A DNA stretch of 64,000 bases from Nigrospora sphaerica (Eukaryota > Ascomycota > Sordariomycetes > Amphisphaeriales > Apiosporaceae). Below are positions 10,662 to 23,120 of this stretch, in pieces. The notes beneath the pieces were generated by a model that was given only the letters and a program-made list of their open reading frames with translations, searched no databases and was not told the origin of the DNA. Every line of letters begins with the position of its first letter. Within the stretch, counting starts at the first letter, position 1. Position numbers and translations under genes: made by a program. The DNA is taken from positions 1,116,001 through 1,180,000 of the forward strand of contig JAGVVL010000025.1 of the NCBI GenBank assembly GCA_018287875.1, read 5' to 3'.

Positions 10662-12267
10662 ATGACCCCCACCGCCGCCGTCCGCCGCCTCGCCGGCGCC
10701 ATGGGAGGCCCGAGGGGTTCGCGCATGCAAGCCTGGTTTCCGGGCACGGCGCAGCCGCTCATCATTTCCGCACCCATGATGAACGTCGTCGACGCCGGCC
10801 TGGCCGCCGCCGTTAGCCGGGCCGGCGGTCTGGGTACTTTTTCGCGCCGTCCTCCTTAACTCTTCTTTCCCCTGTCCGCACGGCGGACCCGACTAACGAA
10901 CACCTCCCCGCAGGTTTCCTGCAACACGGCAGAGATTACGAGCCGGACCACCCGTCGCTGCGCAAGCTGGATGAGGAGCTGCAGAGAGCGCGCGCCCTCT
11001 TACTCGCCCCCACGGCGGCCGCCCGCGACGACGCCGTCCTGCCCGTCGGCGTCGGCTTCGTCACGTACGCGCCGTCCTTCGTGCGCCACTTCGCCGCCAC
11101 CATAGTGCCCATCGTGGCGCGGCACCGGCCCACCGCCGTCTGGCTCTTCGCCCCGGACCCCAAAGCGGCCAAGGCTGAAGCTGGGGCCGAGGCGTCCCCA
11201 CATGCGGCCGTCGTCGGGGCCCTCCACGAGGCCGGCGCCGCCTGGGGCCTGCGGGTCGCCGTCCAGGTCGGCACCGTAGCCGCGGCGCGCCAGGCCGTCT
11301 TCGACGGCGCTGATGTTCTCGTCGCCCAAGGTACCGATGCCGGCGGCCATCAGTGTACGGCTCCCTCCTGCCGTGTTCTTTTTTCGTTCCTTACTGCATG
11401 TTACTCTACCCCCCTTGTACCCGTTCATCTGTTCATCTGGATTTCTCGCTCGAAAGCCGCCTATTTATGCTGCACGAATACTCTTTCAGGAGGCAACTGA
11501 CTTTGGAGTACACTAGGGGCCCGCGGCGCGAGCATCGTAGCGCTCGTGCCCGATATTGTCGATATGCTGCGTGACGAGTTCCCCGACCGTGAGATTGCCG
11601 TATGGGCTGCCGGCGGCATTGCTGACGGGCGCGGCGTCGCGGCCGCTTTGGCTCTTGGTGCTGAGGGCACTGTTATGGGAACTCGGGTAAGTCGTGTCGC
11701 TGGCAGCTTAGAGAAGCGAGGTAGTTGGCTGACCGATGTGCTACAAATAGTTTGTGGCTTCATTGGAGTCCGCGGCGCCTGATTACATACGCCAGACACT
11801 GGTGGCGACAGTGGACGGCGCCGAGAACACGGCCAAGTGAGTCGCGCTGGCGTGCTTTATTTCCTTTCGCCTCCTTCTCTCTTCGAGGTAGCGTTGCTGA
11901 TGAAAGAGTAGGTCCCAATTTCACGACCACGTCCAAGGTAATCACTCGTGGCCGGCGCTGTACGACGGCCGCGCTGTTATCACCCCCGCGCTCCGCGACC
12001 ACGAGGCCGGCATGCCGCTGGCCGTAAACGTCGAGAAGTATAAGGCAGCCAAGCAGGCGGGCGATTTCTCCCAAGCCGTGACCTGGTCGTACGTGTTCCA
12101 CACTCCACGCTGTTCCCTTGGGTAAGCATTTCTAGGCCTTTCTGACAGAAAGTCGCAGCGGAACGGGCGTCGGACTCATCAAGGAGGTCCTACCGGCAAG
12201 CAAGATTGTCGAGAAGGTGAGGGATGATGCGCGGAGCATTTTGGGCAGGTTCCAAAGTAAATTGTAG
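10662..12267 (+). CDS. Nitronate monooxygenase (2-nitropropane dioxygenase family)
   Basis: Six exons, 10662-10833, 10914-11354, 11517-11686, 11751-11836, 11912-12088 and 12159-12267, give 384 residues. All introns are GT-AG and several have clear branch sites (GACTAAC before 10914). The N-terminus has the FMN-barrel start PLIISAPMMNVVDAGLAAAV and SRAGGLGFLQHG. The central block QGTDAGGHQW carries His203, the position of the catalytic histidine of class I enzymes. It is followed by WAAGGIADGRGVAAALALG and the phosphate-binding end GTVMGTRF. The enzyme oxidises alkyl nitronates such as propionate-3-nitronate, using FMN and O2, and is usually taken as detoxifying. It is probably cytosolic or peroxisomal. 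The C-terminal SKL tripeptide, read directly before the stop, matches a PTS1 peroxisomal signal. A gene of similar orientation (quinone reductase-like) precedes it by about 660 nt. Confidence 0.9.
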
Positions 12268-13945
12268 GCTGGCCAATGTGGTTCCGTCAGTATCGGCCGA
12301 GTCGTCATTGCGCGCGGAGGAACCTTAGCGAGCATGCCTCGCCGGAAGAAACTGGAACCGCAGCTTCTTTATGGAGGAAGATGTCACTGTTTCCTAGCAT
12401 AGCTGGCGGACACCACACGGAAGGTGCTCAGTATCTGCCTCTTATCACTGTTCCATCTGCGCCCGCTGGATTTATCCCATGTCTATGCCACCCGTCTCAG
12501 GCGTCCACACGTGCATCTACGATTACTGGAATGGAGAACAGGTGTCGATTGCCCACCTGCCCCCCTCTTGAACAGCACTCTACCGCCTTCGTATTGCCCA
12601 GCCACCCAGCCGTATATCACACAGTGTCAGAGTGCGTGCGTGAGATCTCTAAAAGGGACTGGGCGAAGGGGACCGGGAGGACTAAAGGACTGGACATTTA
12701 AGGAGGACTAGGGACCCGAAAGAACGAGAGGGGACCCAGGGGTCACTAAAACATTTATTGAGCCCTATACTAAGGAATGGAGAGAAGCCCCCTTATCCTT
12801 CCGCATATCGACTCCTACCCCTCTGACATAATTGGTCTACGGGATTTCAATGATTCTGGTCGCTGCCACCATCGCCATGGGGACGTGGTCGGTGGTCCAG
12901 AACCAAGGCGTCCTGTAAAATATACGCTTCACGAGCTTCGCCGTTCTACTTCAACACTGTGAATACGGCTTCCATCTGCAGAGAGAGTTGTATCCTGGCA
13001 GTTGGTCCTATTCGATCTATTCAGCGGTCAAGTGGCAGCCAGTTAGGAAGAACAGGTAACGATGAACGACAAAAGGGTGGAGTGGCCACTTCGTTTCCTC
13101 GCGTGGATAGGACAGAGTGGTTAATCAGACGCGGGGCTTGGAATATTCTCGAAATTGGCTTCGTTGTGCAAGTGATAAGGAAAGACCGTACATCAATGTA
13201 GTCCCGTGCGAAATTTCGTCACATACTTTTCGAAGTGATACAGGGAGTTAAGTGGGGCCCAAAAGCAGCGCAAAAAGAATGGTCTCTGACCTTGGGTTTC
13301 CAATTAATCGTATGTCTTCTTCTTGTAACTTAGAAACCTAGAGAAAGTAAACAGTTGCCATGGTGTAGTCATGAAAGATAAGACGGCGTATGGGTAGAGG
13401 TAGGTGTGCTGTTATCCTGGAACGGGAAATGCAGAATACAGCTTATGATAATACCTGCGACCAGGTGATGGTGTTCGTTAAAAACCAAGAAATCACGATG
13501 AATTTAGAGGCTCGAATGCAGACTAAGTCTTGTTAGGAGGGCTATCAAATTGTTCCCAATAGGAAACTGAGAAAAGGGTTCAGCAATGCGAGTCCAATCC
13601 ACAAACTCACAGGAGTCACTGAGATACGAAGCCCATGCACACGACCTATTTGCAGCAGCCAGAATAGTCATTCACGAAGTAGGGATCGGATCATCAGGGG
13701 AAGGAACGTACTGGTCGTGACCATTAGAGGAAGGCTGTCGTCGGATATACCGGAGTTAACCACTAGCGAGAGAGCGGGAGCACCAGCCACATCAAAACAG
13801 CCACATGTCCCTGCAAGCTCCAATCGCATGAAGCTCGGGCCGGTAAAAATATCCAGAAGCGCGGGCAGGCGATCGGAGGGATTGGCATAAGGAAGGACAG
13901 CCCTCCCGTTGCGATATCACCGCCTCCGCCACACGACGACACACG
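12268..13945. other. Intergenic 12.3-13.9 kb
   Basis: About 1.7 kb without a supportable gene. The part from about 12.7 to 13.7 kb is noticeably richer in A/T than the flanks and lacks long frames on either strand. No terminal repeats or transposase-like sequence were seen. The last few hundred bases should hold the promoter of the mitochondrial ribosomal protein gene. Confidence 0.4.
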
Positions 13946-14942
13946 ATGCCTCCCCGGATACCGGCGCGCTTGACGGCGTCGTGCTGTCGGGCCACGCTCG
14001 AGGCGGGCCCGCACGCCGCCGCCGCTGCCGCCGTGCCCTCGCTCGTCGGCCTCTTCAGCGCCCTGTCCGTCCAGACCCGCCACGCCTCCATCCTGGCCGA
14101 CCTGCGCGACAACCGCGCCGCCTACAACAAGCGCATCCGCGTCGGTCGCGGTGCCTCGTCGGGCAAGGGAAAGACGTCCGGCCGTGGTCACAAGGGTCAG
14201 AAGCAGCACGGCAAGGTGTCGCCGTGGTTCCAGGGTGGTCAGACCCCGCTGCTGTTCCAGAGGGGCAAGCTGGGCTTCGAGAACCGGTTCGTCCTATCTC
14301 TCTCTCCCGGCCCGCGGGGAAAGAGCCCCGTCTTGCTGATTTGATGCCCACCCCCGATGCAGACGCGCCGATATCATGTCCGAGGTCAACCTCGACAAGC
14401 TCCAGGAATGGATCGACCAGGGCCGCATCGACCCGACGCAGCAGATCACGCCCAAGGAGCTCATCCGGTCCAACCTGATCGGGTCCGTTAAGGACGGCAT
14501 CAAGCTGCTGGGCCGCGGCGCCGACGCGCTCAAGCAGCCCATCGACATCATTGTGTCGCGCGCCTCGGCCTCGGCCATTGAGGCCGTCGAGGCGGCCGGC
14601 GGCAAGATCGTCACGCGCTACTACACCAAGCAGGCCCTGAAGCGTCTTGTGGCCGGCAAGAGCGTCAACACGGCCCTGCCGCTGCCCTACGGCAAGGAGC
14701 ACGTCGGCCCCGTGCTCGAGGAGCTGCGCCAGCGCGGCTTCACCTACCGCCTGCCCGACCCCACCAGCCGTTGGGATATGGAGTACTACCGCGACCCGGC
14801 CCACCGCGGCTACCTGAGCCACACCCTCGCCCCCGGCGACTCGCCCTCTCTGTATTTCAAGGTCCCGCCGAGCCAGCTGAAGAAGCAGCTGAAGAAGAAG
14901 ACGGACAAGAAGGAAGACACCAAGCTTTGGGAAAAGCTGTAA
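13946..14942 (+). CDS. MRPL10: Mitochondrial large-subunit ribosomal protein uL15m
   Basis: Two exons, 13946-14286 and 14363-14942, give 306 residues. The 76-nt intron has a GTTCGT donor and a GATGCAG acceptor. The protein starts with a presumed mitochondrial presequence rich in Arg, Ala and Ser (about residues 1-45). It continues with the L15 signature, a Gly/Lys/Arg-rich stretch starting [15 protein letters not shown] at about 67 and followed by FQGGQTP. The body contains the usual L15 C-terminal part (about 150-210, with [19 protein letters not shown]), then a lysine-rich tail specific to fungal mitochondrial forms. The protein sits in the large subunit of the mitoribosome. The symbol follows the yeast orthologue. 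Length fits fungal uL15m (about 300). Confidence 0.93.
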
Positions 14943-16213
14943 GCCGGCCCGTCCCGCGCTTCGATTGGGGAGAGTTGGAGGGGGAAAGGGGGCCCTTGTA
15001 CAACATTATGTATATCCAGAGACGGGGCTTTCTTGCCCCTTGGCCCGTGTATCAGAATCAAAAGAGCATGTAGACCGCCAGAGGGGCCCCCCTATCGCTC
15101 ATCTGGTCGCGGTCACGAAAGCAGAGCACCGGCCCACGTCCTCCTTACCTGCGAGCTCACCGTGGGTATGAGCAGTGTGGCACAAGCAGCATCCTTTGCC
15201 ACGATGCCGATGAGCTGGCCCAAAGGTTGCAGCTTTCCCCTTCCGGAGGCCGGACAGACCAGGGCATCGAATTGACATTGACCTTGCAGCCCACTGCTCA
15301 GAGGAGCACGCAAATGTCACCAAGTGCAACCCACGCTTTGCACGATACTGACCGTGACCCAGCCGCACCGGCCCAGGCTAATATGCGTTGGCCTGCACGT
15401 TTTGCTTCCCCGCTTCTCACCGTGTACTTCAACCATCGTCCTAAAATTTTAAAGCTGTCGTTTATGCACAGCCAGACTTCGGCGCGGTCCCCCATCACAA
15501 TCAACCCCCAAGCCCCTACAGGTACCCGGGCAAAAGGCACGTTGCCCACCAGCACTCCTCGTCCACTACCGTTGAACCGCCTACCCGGCCCAATTGCATC
15601 CCGAGGGGGCCCAACCTATGCCTGCGGCGGTGGCTCGGCGCTGTCTCAGCGAGTGATCCGGCTCGGATGTTGGCAACGAGAGTCCCGGGCCAGGTACGCC
15701 ACGTGCTGCAAGCCGAGGCGGAGGTGCCTGCTGAAGCATGCGGATGGGGAGGGTACGAGGTATTTACCTGGGGCTGTGGGGCGGAGGGAGGAGGCGCAAG
15801 AACGGGACGATGTCGTCGTTGTTTGCATCGGCCGTGAGGCTGAAGAGGCGGCTCGTTCAGCTGAAAGTTAAAATCCGACCAACGATGTCGAACTTTGGCA
15901 ATGGTCTGGACTCCGAATGGGCGGGAGCGGGAGCAGGAACGAATCCGGGCCCGGTGAAGTCGGCAGAGAGTTTACTAGACGATCGGTGCTTTAAGGGGGG
16001 TCTTCGCCGGCGGCCTTGGCATGGGCTCGCCGCCCGTTGCCAGTTCCCCTCCCCCTCTGACCCCCTTCCAGCGGTACAGCGTTTGTATAACAAGCCGATG
16101 TTTGCCATGGTTTGGCTGTTTACCCTCGCTTGCATCACTTGCCACGCCTCTTCACGTATTGCTCAACCCACTCGCCTCCCCCCCCCACCGGGAAAAACAA
16201 TACTCCCGCCAAA
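14943..16213. other. Intergenic 14.9-16.2 kb
   Basis: Contains the 3' flank of the uL15m gene and upstream sequence of the small membrane-protein gene. Long overlapping frames between 15.2 and 16.3 kb have no recognisable domains and no clear splice logic, so I leave them out. Just before 16214 there is a run of C/T-rich sequence ending in CCAAA, a normal fungal start context. Confidence 0.4.
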
Positions 16214-16648
16214 ATGTCGCCCCGGACTTACCCCCGGCCGTCCGTCTGCTCGACGGCCACGACCACCATGTTCAGCTCGTGCCGTAGCAAGTACTACGAC
16301 TGCACCGAGATGACGACGACGACGTCGGTATGCGCCGAGGGCCTCGTCTGCCTCACCGACCCCGCAGGGCGGCACCTGTGCAACTTCGCCTACAACTGGC
16401 CGCCCATCGACGGCGGCCAGTACGTCATCTTCGTCCTCGCCGCCATCCTCTTCGCCCTCTTCGGCGCCGTCGCCATCTTCTGGGTCCTCGACTGCCGCCG
16501 GCGGGGACGCCGCGCCGCCGCCGACGCCAAGGACGGCGGCGCCCAGGTGCCTCTCCTACGCGACGCGCAGGCCCGGGAACAATCACAGCCGCCGGAGCCG
16601 CCGGTTGCTTCGCCCGTGGAGATGAGGCAGGATAGTTGGGTTCGTTGA
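16214..16648 (+). CDS. Small cysteine-rich single-pass membrane protein
   Basis: Single exon of 144 residues with the ATG at 16214. The N-terminal 69 residues contain six cysteines (12, 23, 30, 40, 46, 56) and a Thr-rich CTEMTTTTSVC segment. One strong membrane span covers about 70-92 (YVIFVLAAILFALFGAV and on). It is followed at once by DCRRRGRR, a positive stop that places the C-terminus in the cytosol by the positive-inside rule. The tail is Ala/Pro/Gln-rich and probably disordered. No cleavable signal peptide is seen, so it would be a type III (reverse signal-anchor) protein with an extracellular Cys knot-like domain. The function is unknown to me. The even number of cysteines before the membrane suggests disulfides and hence a secretory-pathway location. 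Confidence 0.7.
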   Translation: MSPRTYPRPSVCSTATTTMFSSCRSKYYDCTEMTTTTSVCAEGLVCLTDPAGRHLCNFAYNWPPIDGGQYVIFVLAAILFALFGAVAIFWVLDCRRRGRRAAADAKDGGAQVPLLRDAQAREQSQPPEPPVASPVEMRQDSWVR

Positions 16649-18439
16649 AATGGTGCCCTGGAGCCGCGGATATCGTCGCGTGTATCTTACGTCGGCCGGC
16701 AGTCGTTTTTTTGAAAGCTTCACTCTTCATAGGCTCGATAAATGTCTTACGAAATTGCAATGCAGAGCCTTCCACGGCGCCGACGATCAGTTGCGTGAAC
16801 TGGCCTGTCCAGTTCTCGTAGAAACGGGCCACTTCTGTCGTACATATTTGGAAAACTGCGTTCGGTTGACGTGGAATGTACCCTGCGGCGTCCGAGGCCG
16901 CCAACGATATTTCCGGGGGACTGTCGTGACGGGGAAATAGTGTTTGAACACAAAGGCTGGCAGTGACTCTTCGCGGAAGGCTCGCGTTCCTCAACATTAG
17001 ACGTATTAACCACACGCAAACGAAGTGCTTGAGTCTCTTCCATTGGCAAGGGCATTTTATTCCGACCTTGCTAGTCGTCCTTGACCTCCAAGGGATGTTC
17101 ATCAGTCAGGGGGTTGTTGGTGAGCATTACTGCTATGACGTGAAAATTGGCGCAGCCTCAAGGCGATTCACATCCGTCAGAGATATTTCCACTAGCTTCG
17201 TGGATGACTTTGGATTGAGAAAGGGGGACATGAACCCAATTTTAGGTCATAATAAACTGCTTGATACCTTGATTATTATTATGAGGCAAAGCAACAGGCA
17301 GTAAACCGGAGAGCAAAAGGTCTGAAGGAGTTAGTTTCACCCATACTGAATTCCAACCTACCCCTTATTCGATTCACTGCGTTCGGCTACCTCTGCGAGT
17401 CTTTTGACCCGTTTCGCGGATTAGCAGAGCAGCACTATGCAGAGAACATCGACCGGGTCTTGGGTTGATCAGATAAACCTCGCTCATCAGGGTTCCACAG
17501 AACCAGCAAATGGGAGTCCGGCCTCAGATGAGGGTTTCCCTGTGACTACGTAGGACGCCGCACTCCATACGCGGACAGCCAATAGATGCTCACTCTCCAT
17601 AGTGAGGCTCTGCACAGATGTGATGTCCGGGTGCTCCCCTCGTACTCCTTTTTCCATCTTGACTCCCATCGTCAATCATAACCAAAGTGTCCCGGGGACT
17701 CTCTAACCACCAGATGATTCGAGCTAGGGCGGCAATCGAGTGTAGGGTTCCGCAATGGAATCCCATGCGAAATGGAAGGGGAGGTGAAGGAAGGACCCGG
17801 TAAAGTTGCATACCTCATCACAACCGCAGTATCAATCCAGAAGATGGCAGGTGCGAAGGAGACACAGCTTCCAGTACATGCCTTCGAGGAAATACCTAAA
17901 ATGGTCGTCCAATGGATGGTAGCGCTTCACCAAACGGCAGTGGCTGACCGTACGTGATGTTGACGGTTTCGGGACCAAACCAGACGCACGCTAAGCAAGG
18001 CTGCTTGGTATATCTATCATCTACCTAATGTCTCGCCGCGACTGGGACGTCGCAGAGGCTGAAGCCTCCGCCCACAAGAGGGTGATTCGTGAGTCTCACT
18101 TTCCCACCAAGAGAATACACGACCGCTTCCTGTGCTCGACTGCCGTACGAGGAGTTGGTCCCCTGGGAACCAACCCCCACTCACAACGACATGCCGCCAC
18201 ACAGCTGGCAGTCTTTTCTAGCCCGTTCGCGGCAAGTTTCAGAGTCGGCGATGCCCTCATCCCCCAACCTAAAGTCGCCCTCCCGCGAGTGGCCCGCGAT
18301 GCAGCACTGCTCAGCTCGTCGACTACCTTACTTGTCGACGCCTTTGCCCCAGCGCACAGTCTAGCACCGTTCGGAACCTTTAATCAGAGTCACAATAAGC
18401 CGTCCGTCATTCAACCAAGCAGCTCATCACGAGTTTCCA

Positions 18440-18510
18440 TCTCTGTTAGTATAGTGGTCAGTATGCGAGCTTGTCACGCTCGAGACTGGGGTTCAATTCC
18501 CCGACAGAGA
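18440..18510 (+). tRNA. tRNA-Asp (GTC anticodon)
   Basis: A 71-nt cloverleaf without intron. The acceptor stem pairs TCTCTGT (18440-18446) with ACAGAGA (18504-18510). The anticodon stem pairs CGAGC with GCTCG around the loop TTGTCAC, giving anticodon GTC for aspartate. The T-arm is TGGGG, loop TTCAATT, CCCCG. The D-arm contains AGTATAGTGGTCAGTAT, which matches the eukaryotic A-box. A T5 run at 18521-18525 is a normal Pol III terminator. No CCA is encoded, as expected in eukaryotes. Confidence 0.95.
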
Positions 18511-21210
18511 GATTACATTCTTTTTGCCCCGTTCGAGCCCGTCATGGGACCTACGGCGACTTCTTTTTGGTTTCCACTACCGGTTCTCTTGCTTGATACA
18601 AGAAACAGCCATCGTGGCGCAAAGGAATCAACCTACCATTGCGCCGGGCTGATCAAGGCATCAAGCTTGAGAGCTTGTCGTCTCAACAAAGGACCGACCG
18701 GTGGGGCCACGCCCGGGGCCCATTCTTACTCAGGTAACTTCCGGACTGGAGAGGGGGTTCCGGGGCTCCTTCCCTCCGTATCTCTTTCCGCCCACGCGTG
18801 GGCTGGGGCTGGTATATCGGGCAGCGGGACATGAGCGCCTACGGCTGTCAGTGAGTGAGGGCTGCTCAAGTATCCCTGCGGGCGGGCGGGTTAGCATGAC
18901 ATCAGAACCGTGCCCCTCTCCTGGGCTCCCTCTCACGCGCCTCCGTGACACATCCGCCACCCTGGATCGGCACTGGGCAGGGGAAGGAACTCAACAGGCG
19001 CCCGTTTCTGGGCATCTCCTCGGTCCAACACCAGCCGGGCTGCCCGGGTGGCTGACTGGACTGGCATCTGGCCCGTTCATGACTATTATTGACTACCCAG
19101 GCCCCTCTTCCTCGTGCGCCTTCTCTGACGCGCCGGGTGCGCGCATTAGCGACGCGCATATGGCCGAACTCGCACGAGCCAGCGGTCTGCTCATGCCGGG
19201 GCGACGAGCACAGGCGAACAAGGAAGGGCAGACCCCAGCCGTCGCGCGCCCATCTGGGTATTTGCTCTCGGGCGGTACGGGCGGAAGATGGCGAGGGCCT
19301 CCGCGCTCGGGCCGCCTCCGCCAACCATGGGACCGGGGGGTCTAATCCCAAACTCTACTTCGCCTCTTCATCGAGGGCCCTCGTTTCGGGTTTCCTCATG
19401 GGGCTCCAGCCGAGAATTGACCCCCAGAAGGGCGGCTGGAGGACGAGGGCTCCATCGAGAACTGGCGATCCGAAACAGACGCATCGACGGCCGAGAAGCG
19501 GCGCCCGAGCTTGACGAGAGGCCTTCCGAAAAAAGACTTATGGAAATAAAAAAGAGGAGCGTGCCATGGGATCACATGAACCACGATGGATCCCTGGCCA
19601 GATAAATATGTACGTATGTACAGGTCAGATGCCCTTTTTGCAGAAGGTCGCTGCACACGCCCACTTCCTTGTGGCCCTTGGGGGGGCCGCGCATGGTGGA
19701 GCATATGGGGCGAGGCTCAACCGGTACTCTCTGGGAGCTGGATGAAATGCAAGCACCTCCGTTAACCGGCATTGTCATTTTCGCTATTGGGAAGGGGGAA
19801 GGGCACGAGTTGAAAAAGGGTGCACATGCCGCAAGGCCATGGCGACATGTGTGTAAAGGGTCCGCGCGCTGCATGAAGTCAGCAAGCGAGCCAGGGAGCC
19901 GCAGAGCCGAAGAGTTCGGTTCGCGTGGAAGAGAGGAGCTGGGCGAACGCACGGATGATGCAACCAACATGCCGCCTGCTTGCTACTCTGCCATCTGCTT
20001 GACGTCTACTCTGCACACACTCGCTCGGCCGTGTCCCCTACCTCCACTGCCCGCCCATGCCGGGAGCCGTCATTTGATAAAGTACCCGGGGCCTTCTCGC
20101 ACGGATGCACAGACGGGCCAGCTCCGGTTCGACTGGGTTTGCACGCCCGCGCATCGTACGGTTATCACCAGCGTGGCCCAGACTCCATCCATGGCACCTC
20201 CGGTTGGGGGTCTTCTGCAGGTGCCGTTTCCCAAACACTGAGCACCTCTGGTTGTGCGCAGGGCCTCATGCAGGGACGGAAAATAGCAACAAGCCGGGCG
20301 CCTTACCTCCCTCTCACATGGCGTTCCTGTGCCTACTGCCACAGCCGGTCCCGCCCCTTTGCAGAGCTCGGTAGATGAGAACCAAAAAAGACGCCGGCCT
20401 TGATCGGCGGCCGAGAGTGGCGGGCACCCGGCCGGAGATGTTGCGCCGGTTACCGGCGGCTTGGACTGCCGGATCGAGAAGGTCGCAACTGTAGGAGGGG
20501 GAAGTGGTACAGTATGCAGATGAAGAAACGACAAGGAGGTTTAGTATCGTAGATCGGCCGCCGCAAGGTGGTGCCGAACCCTCGGCCTGCAAAAAAAAAA
20601 AAACCACGCAGGCCGGCCGGCCGCTGCTCCTGCTGCTGCACACGTGACTGGAGGACTCGGCTGCCGATGCGACGTCGCCATGCAACTTGGGGCTTTGCAG
20701 CATGCAGCATGCAGCCAGATAGGAAGCCGAAGCCCACACGCCCGCCCCCGTCTTCCCCGAGATAGACGTCTCCAATGGCAGGCCGGCCGCGGTCACACGC
20801 ACCGGTCAAGACACGACTCGGAGGGGGGGTAACGTGACGCGGACCCCCTCGTCCGTCGCCCAGGGAGAGACGGGCCCAGTCAGTGGTGAAGCCGGTCCGC
20901 GATAACTGCGCTTGGTTCCATGGAAACCGGTTTGGCCCCGGCCAAGGGACGGGACGGGCCAAGCAGAAAGGACCGGCTACGCCCTAGCCTATACTATTGT
21001 TTGTATGCAGGACTAGCCGGTCCCGTTTGCCCTTCCGAAGGCCAAGCCCTGACCGCGATAGGGCGGAGCGATTGTGGTCCCTCCCAGAGCGTCTAGTGAG
21101 CCCTTTCGCGGGTTGCGCTACTGTGCCCGGCTTCTTGGCCTGCCCGATTGGGCCCTCGCCCGGCTCTCCGTCCCGGCCGGCTAAGGGATGGGGTTAGCAA
21201 ACGGCGTCAA

Positions 21211-21240
21211 GGGAGGGCGAGGGCGAGGGCGAGGGCGAGG
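21211..21240 (+). repeat. GGGCGA hexamer repeat, G-quadruplex prone
   Basis: Five GGG runs spaced by three bases (GGGCGA units) lie in 30 bp. This satisfies the simple G3+N1-7 quadruplex pattern on the plus strand. No gene overlaps it. Confidence 0.8.
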
Positions 21241-23059
21241 GGAAAGAGGAAGAGCTGACCGTCCGGCCCCAACATCAAGAAGCGAGCAGGCGGGAAAGGG
21301 AAATTGGGGGAGCGGGGGAGCGGGCCAGCTCTACAGATCGTTGAGGGCGGACGGTGAAGTGTTTCGGGATGGGAGGTAAGGATGGGTGAAAACGAGGTTG
21401 CATCTTGGTTATATTTTCCCTCGCACCCGTCCGTTTAGCCGCCCGCGCCCTCCCGACCCAGGGCGATTTACAAGCGTTCCCGGGGACCGTCGCAAGGGAA
21501 AAAAAAAAGGAAATTCGCAAGCAAGCAGGCCCTCCCGTCGCGCGATGTCACCGTGATGTTTCGTTTCGCCGCCCATGACAGATTTGTCCTGCCCGGTACG
21601 GACGGTGCCCCCGGCCAGCCCAGTCTAGTTAGTTAACATGAACCCTGGAGGCTTGTAGGGGACGTCCGCTCACTCTCGCCTTCGGGCTCTAATCCGCCAC
21701 ACCACCCACGGGAGCGCTCTATCCAGGGCGCATCACCGGCCGACCGTTCTTTTGCCATTGATGTCGGAGCAAAAGGGAAGGGGGAAAGGCGCCGCCACCG
21801 CCCGACTCGTGGAGCCGAGGCAAGGATCTCGATTGGCGAAAACGAAAACTTCCCAGTGCAGGGCACCCAACGTACCATCAGCCGCAGCGTTTATTGATAG
21901 ATGATTATACGTCCGTCTCCAGTTGTGCAAGCTAGCCCGTCATGGACGTCAGACACCGCAGGCCCCGAGCACCTTACAGCGTCTTTTCCTGGCACTTGAC
22001 CGGTACTTGGAGCCTAAGCCCGGGGGCTTACCGAGGATAGTATAACGACCCTAGGTAATATGGAAGGCCCGCACTATCCACGTTCATCGGAAGGGGGAAA
22101 AGGGAACCGTGTACCCTCGACCGGTGTCGACAACGGGGAGGACGCCGCGCCCCCCACAGGTTGTGACGGTAACGGTTGGCCGTGACTCGTCATACAACCC
22201 TCGGGAAATGGGCGGCGCCGATCACCTGGCCACTGCCTTTTTTTTTCTTTTTCCTGTTTTCCGGCCTAGTGCGACGATTTCATGCCCGCGGGGGAAACCA
22301 ACGACGCGTTTCACCCACTGGGTCCAAACCAGCAGGACGAAGGGCGAGGTCGGCCACCTACTCGCATTACAGCACGCAGGTGATTCCCCCGTTGGTAAAG
22401 CAGGGCCAAGTAGAGTTGCGTCTCGGCGCGGTACGGATGCATCGCATCGCTTACCCAGATGCCTTGCCCTGCCCTCCCGTCAGTGCCCACCCCTATCGAT
22501 CTAGACCCCCCCCCCGGGGGACGACGGCCGTTGGGCGTTTTGGGCTTGCCAACGAGCCAAGCGACGTCGAACCAGACGGGGGGGAGCGTCTGTGCGTGTC
22601 GGGGAATATCACCGACGAGGCCGTGATATATGACAGAACGGGGGGCCAGTAGGAATTACGAAATGAGACTAGCTTCCCACCTCGACCGTTTAGCCAGTGG
22701 TGTCCTCTTCTGTCTTTTTCTACCTATGGGTGGTCAAAAGAGAACAGGGGTTTTTTTCTCCTGCTAGGGGCAGAGCCGATCTTGATCTCCGAGGGGATTT
22801 ACCCCGGGGGGGGAGCAGCCACACACGATGTGCGAGGGGATCCCTTTTTGTTTCGATCGCCTCGCCCTCCCGCCATTCCCAAAGGCCGCCTGAAACATTA
22901 CGCCGCCATAGTCGTATTCAGGGATTCCTCATCAGAGACCCCACGTGGGACAAGCACAAAAAGATGGATAGACAGTTGATACTCTAGGTGCGCAGACGAA
23001 AAAGCGAGGCGGGGGAAGTTGGATACTTGGCATCGGAATTACCTTTTGCAGTACTTTTG

Positions 23060-23120
23060 TACATGCCGACGCGTAAGTCCCCGCTGTACATGCCGACGCG
23101 CGAGTCCCCGCTGCACATGC
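23060..23120 (+). repeat. 27-bp tandem duplication, 2.3 copies
   Basis: The unit at 23060-23086 is repeated at 23087-23113 with two base changes, and a third partial copy starts at 23114. Each unit contains TACATGCCGACGCG. It lies inside the gene-poor region and is not coding. Confidence 0.85.

Noticed and set aside
8503..12267. A biosynthetic gene cluster around the two redox enzymes
   Set aside because: No polyketide synthase, NRPS, terpene synthase, transporter or Zn2Cys6 regulator is in the window. The neighbours are a repeat gene and a mitochondrial ribosomal protein.
18028..18834. 268-codon plus-strand frame in the gene desert
   Set aside because: It contains the complete tRNA-Asp gene and lacks protein-like blocks.
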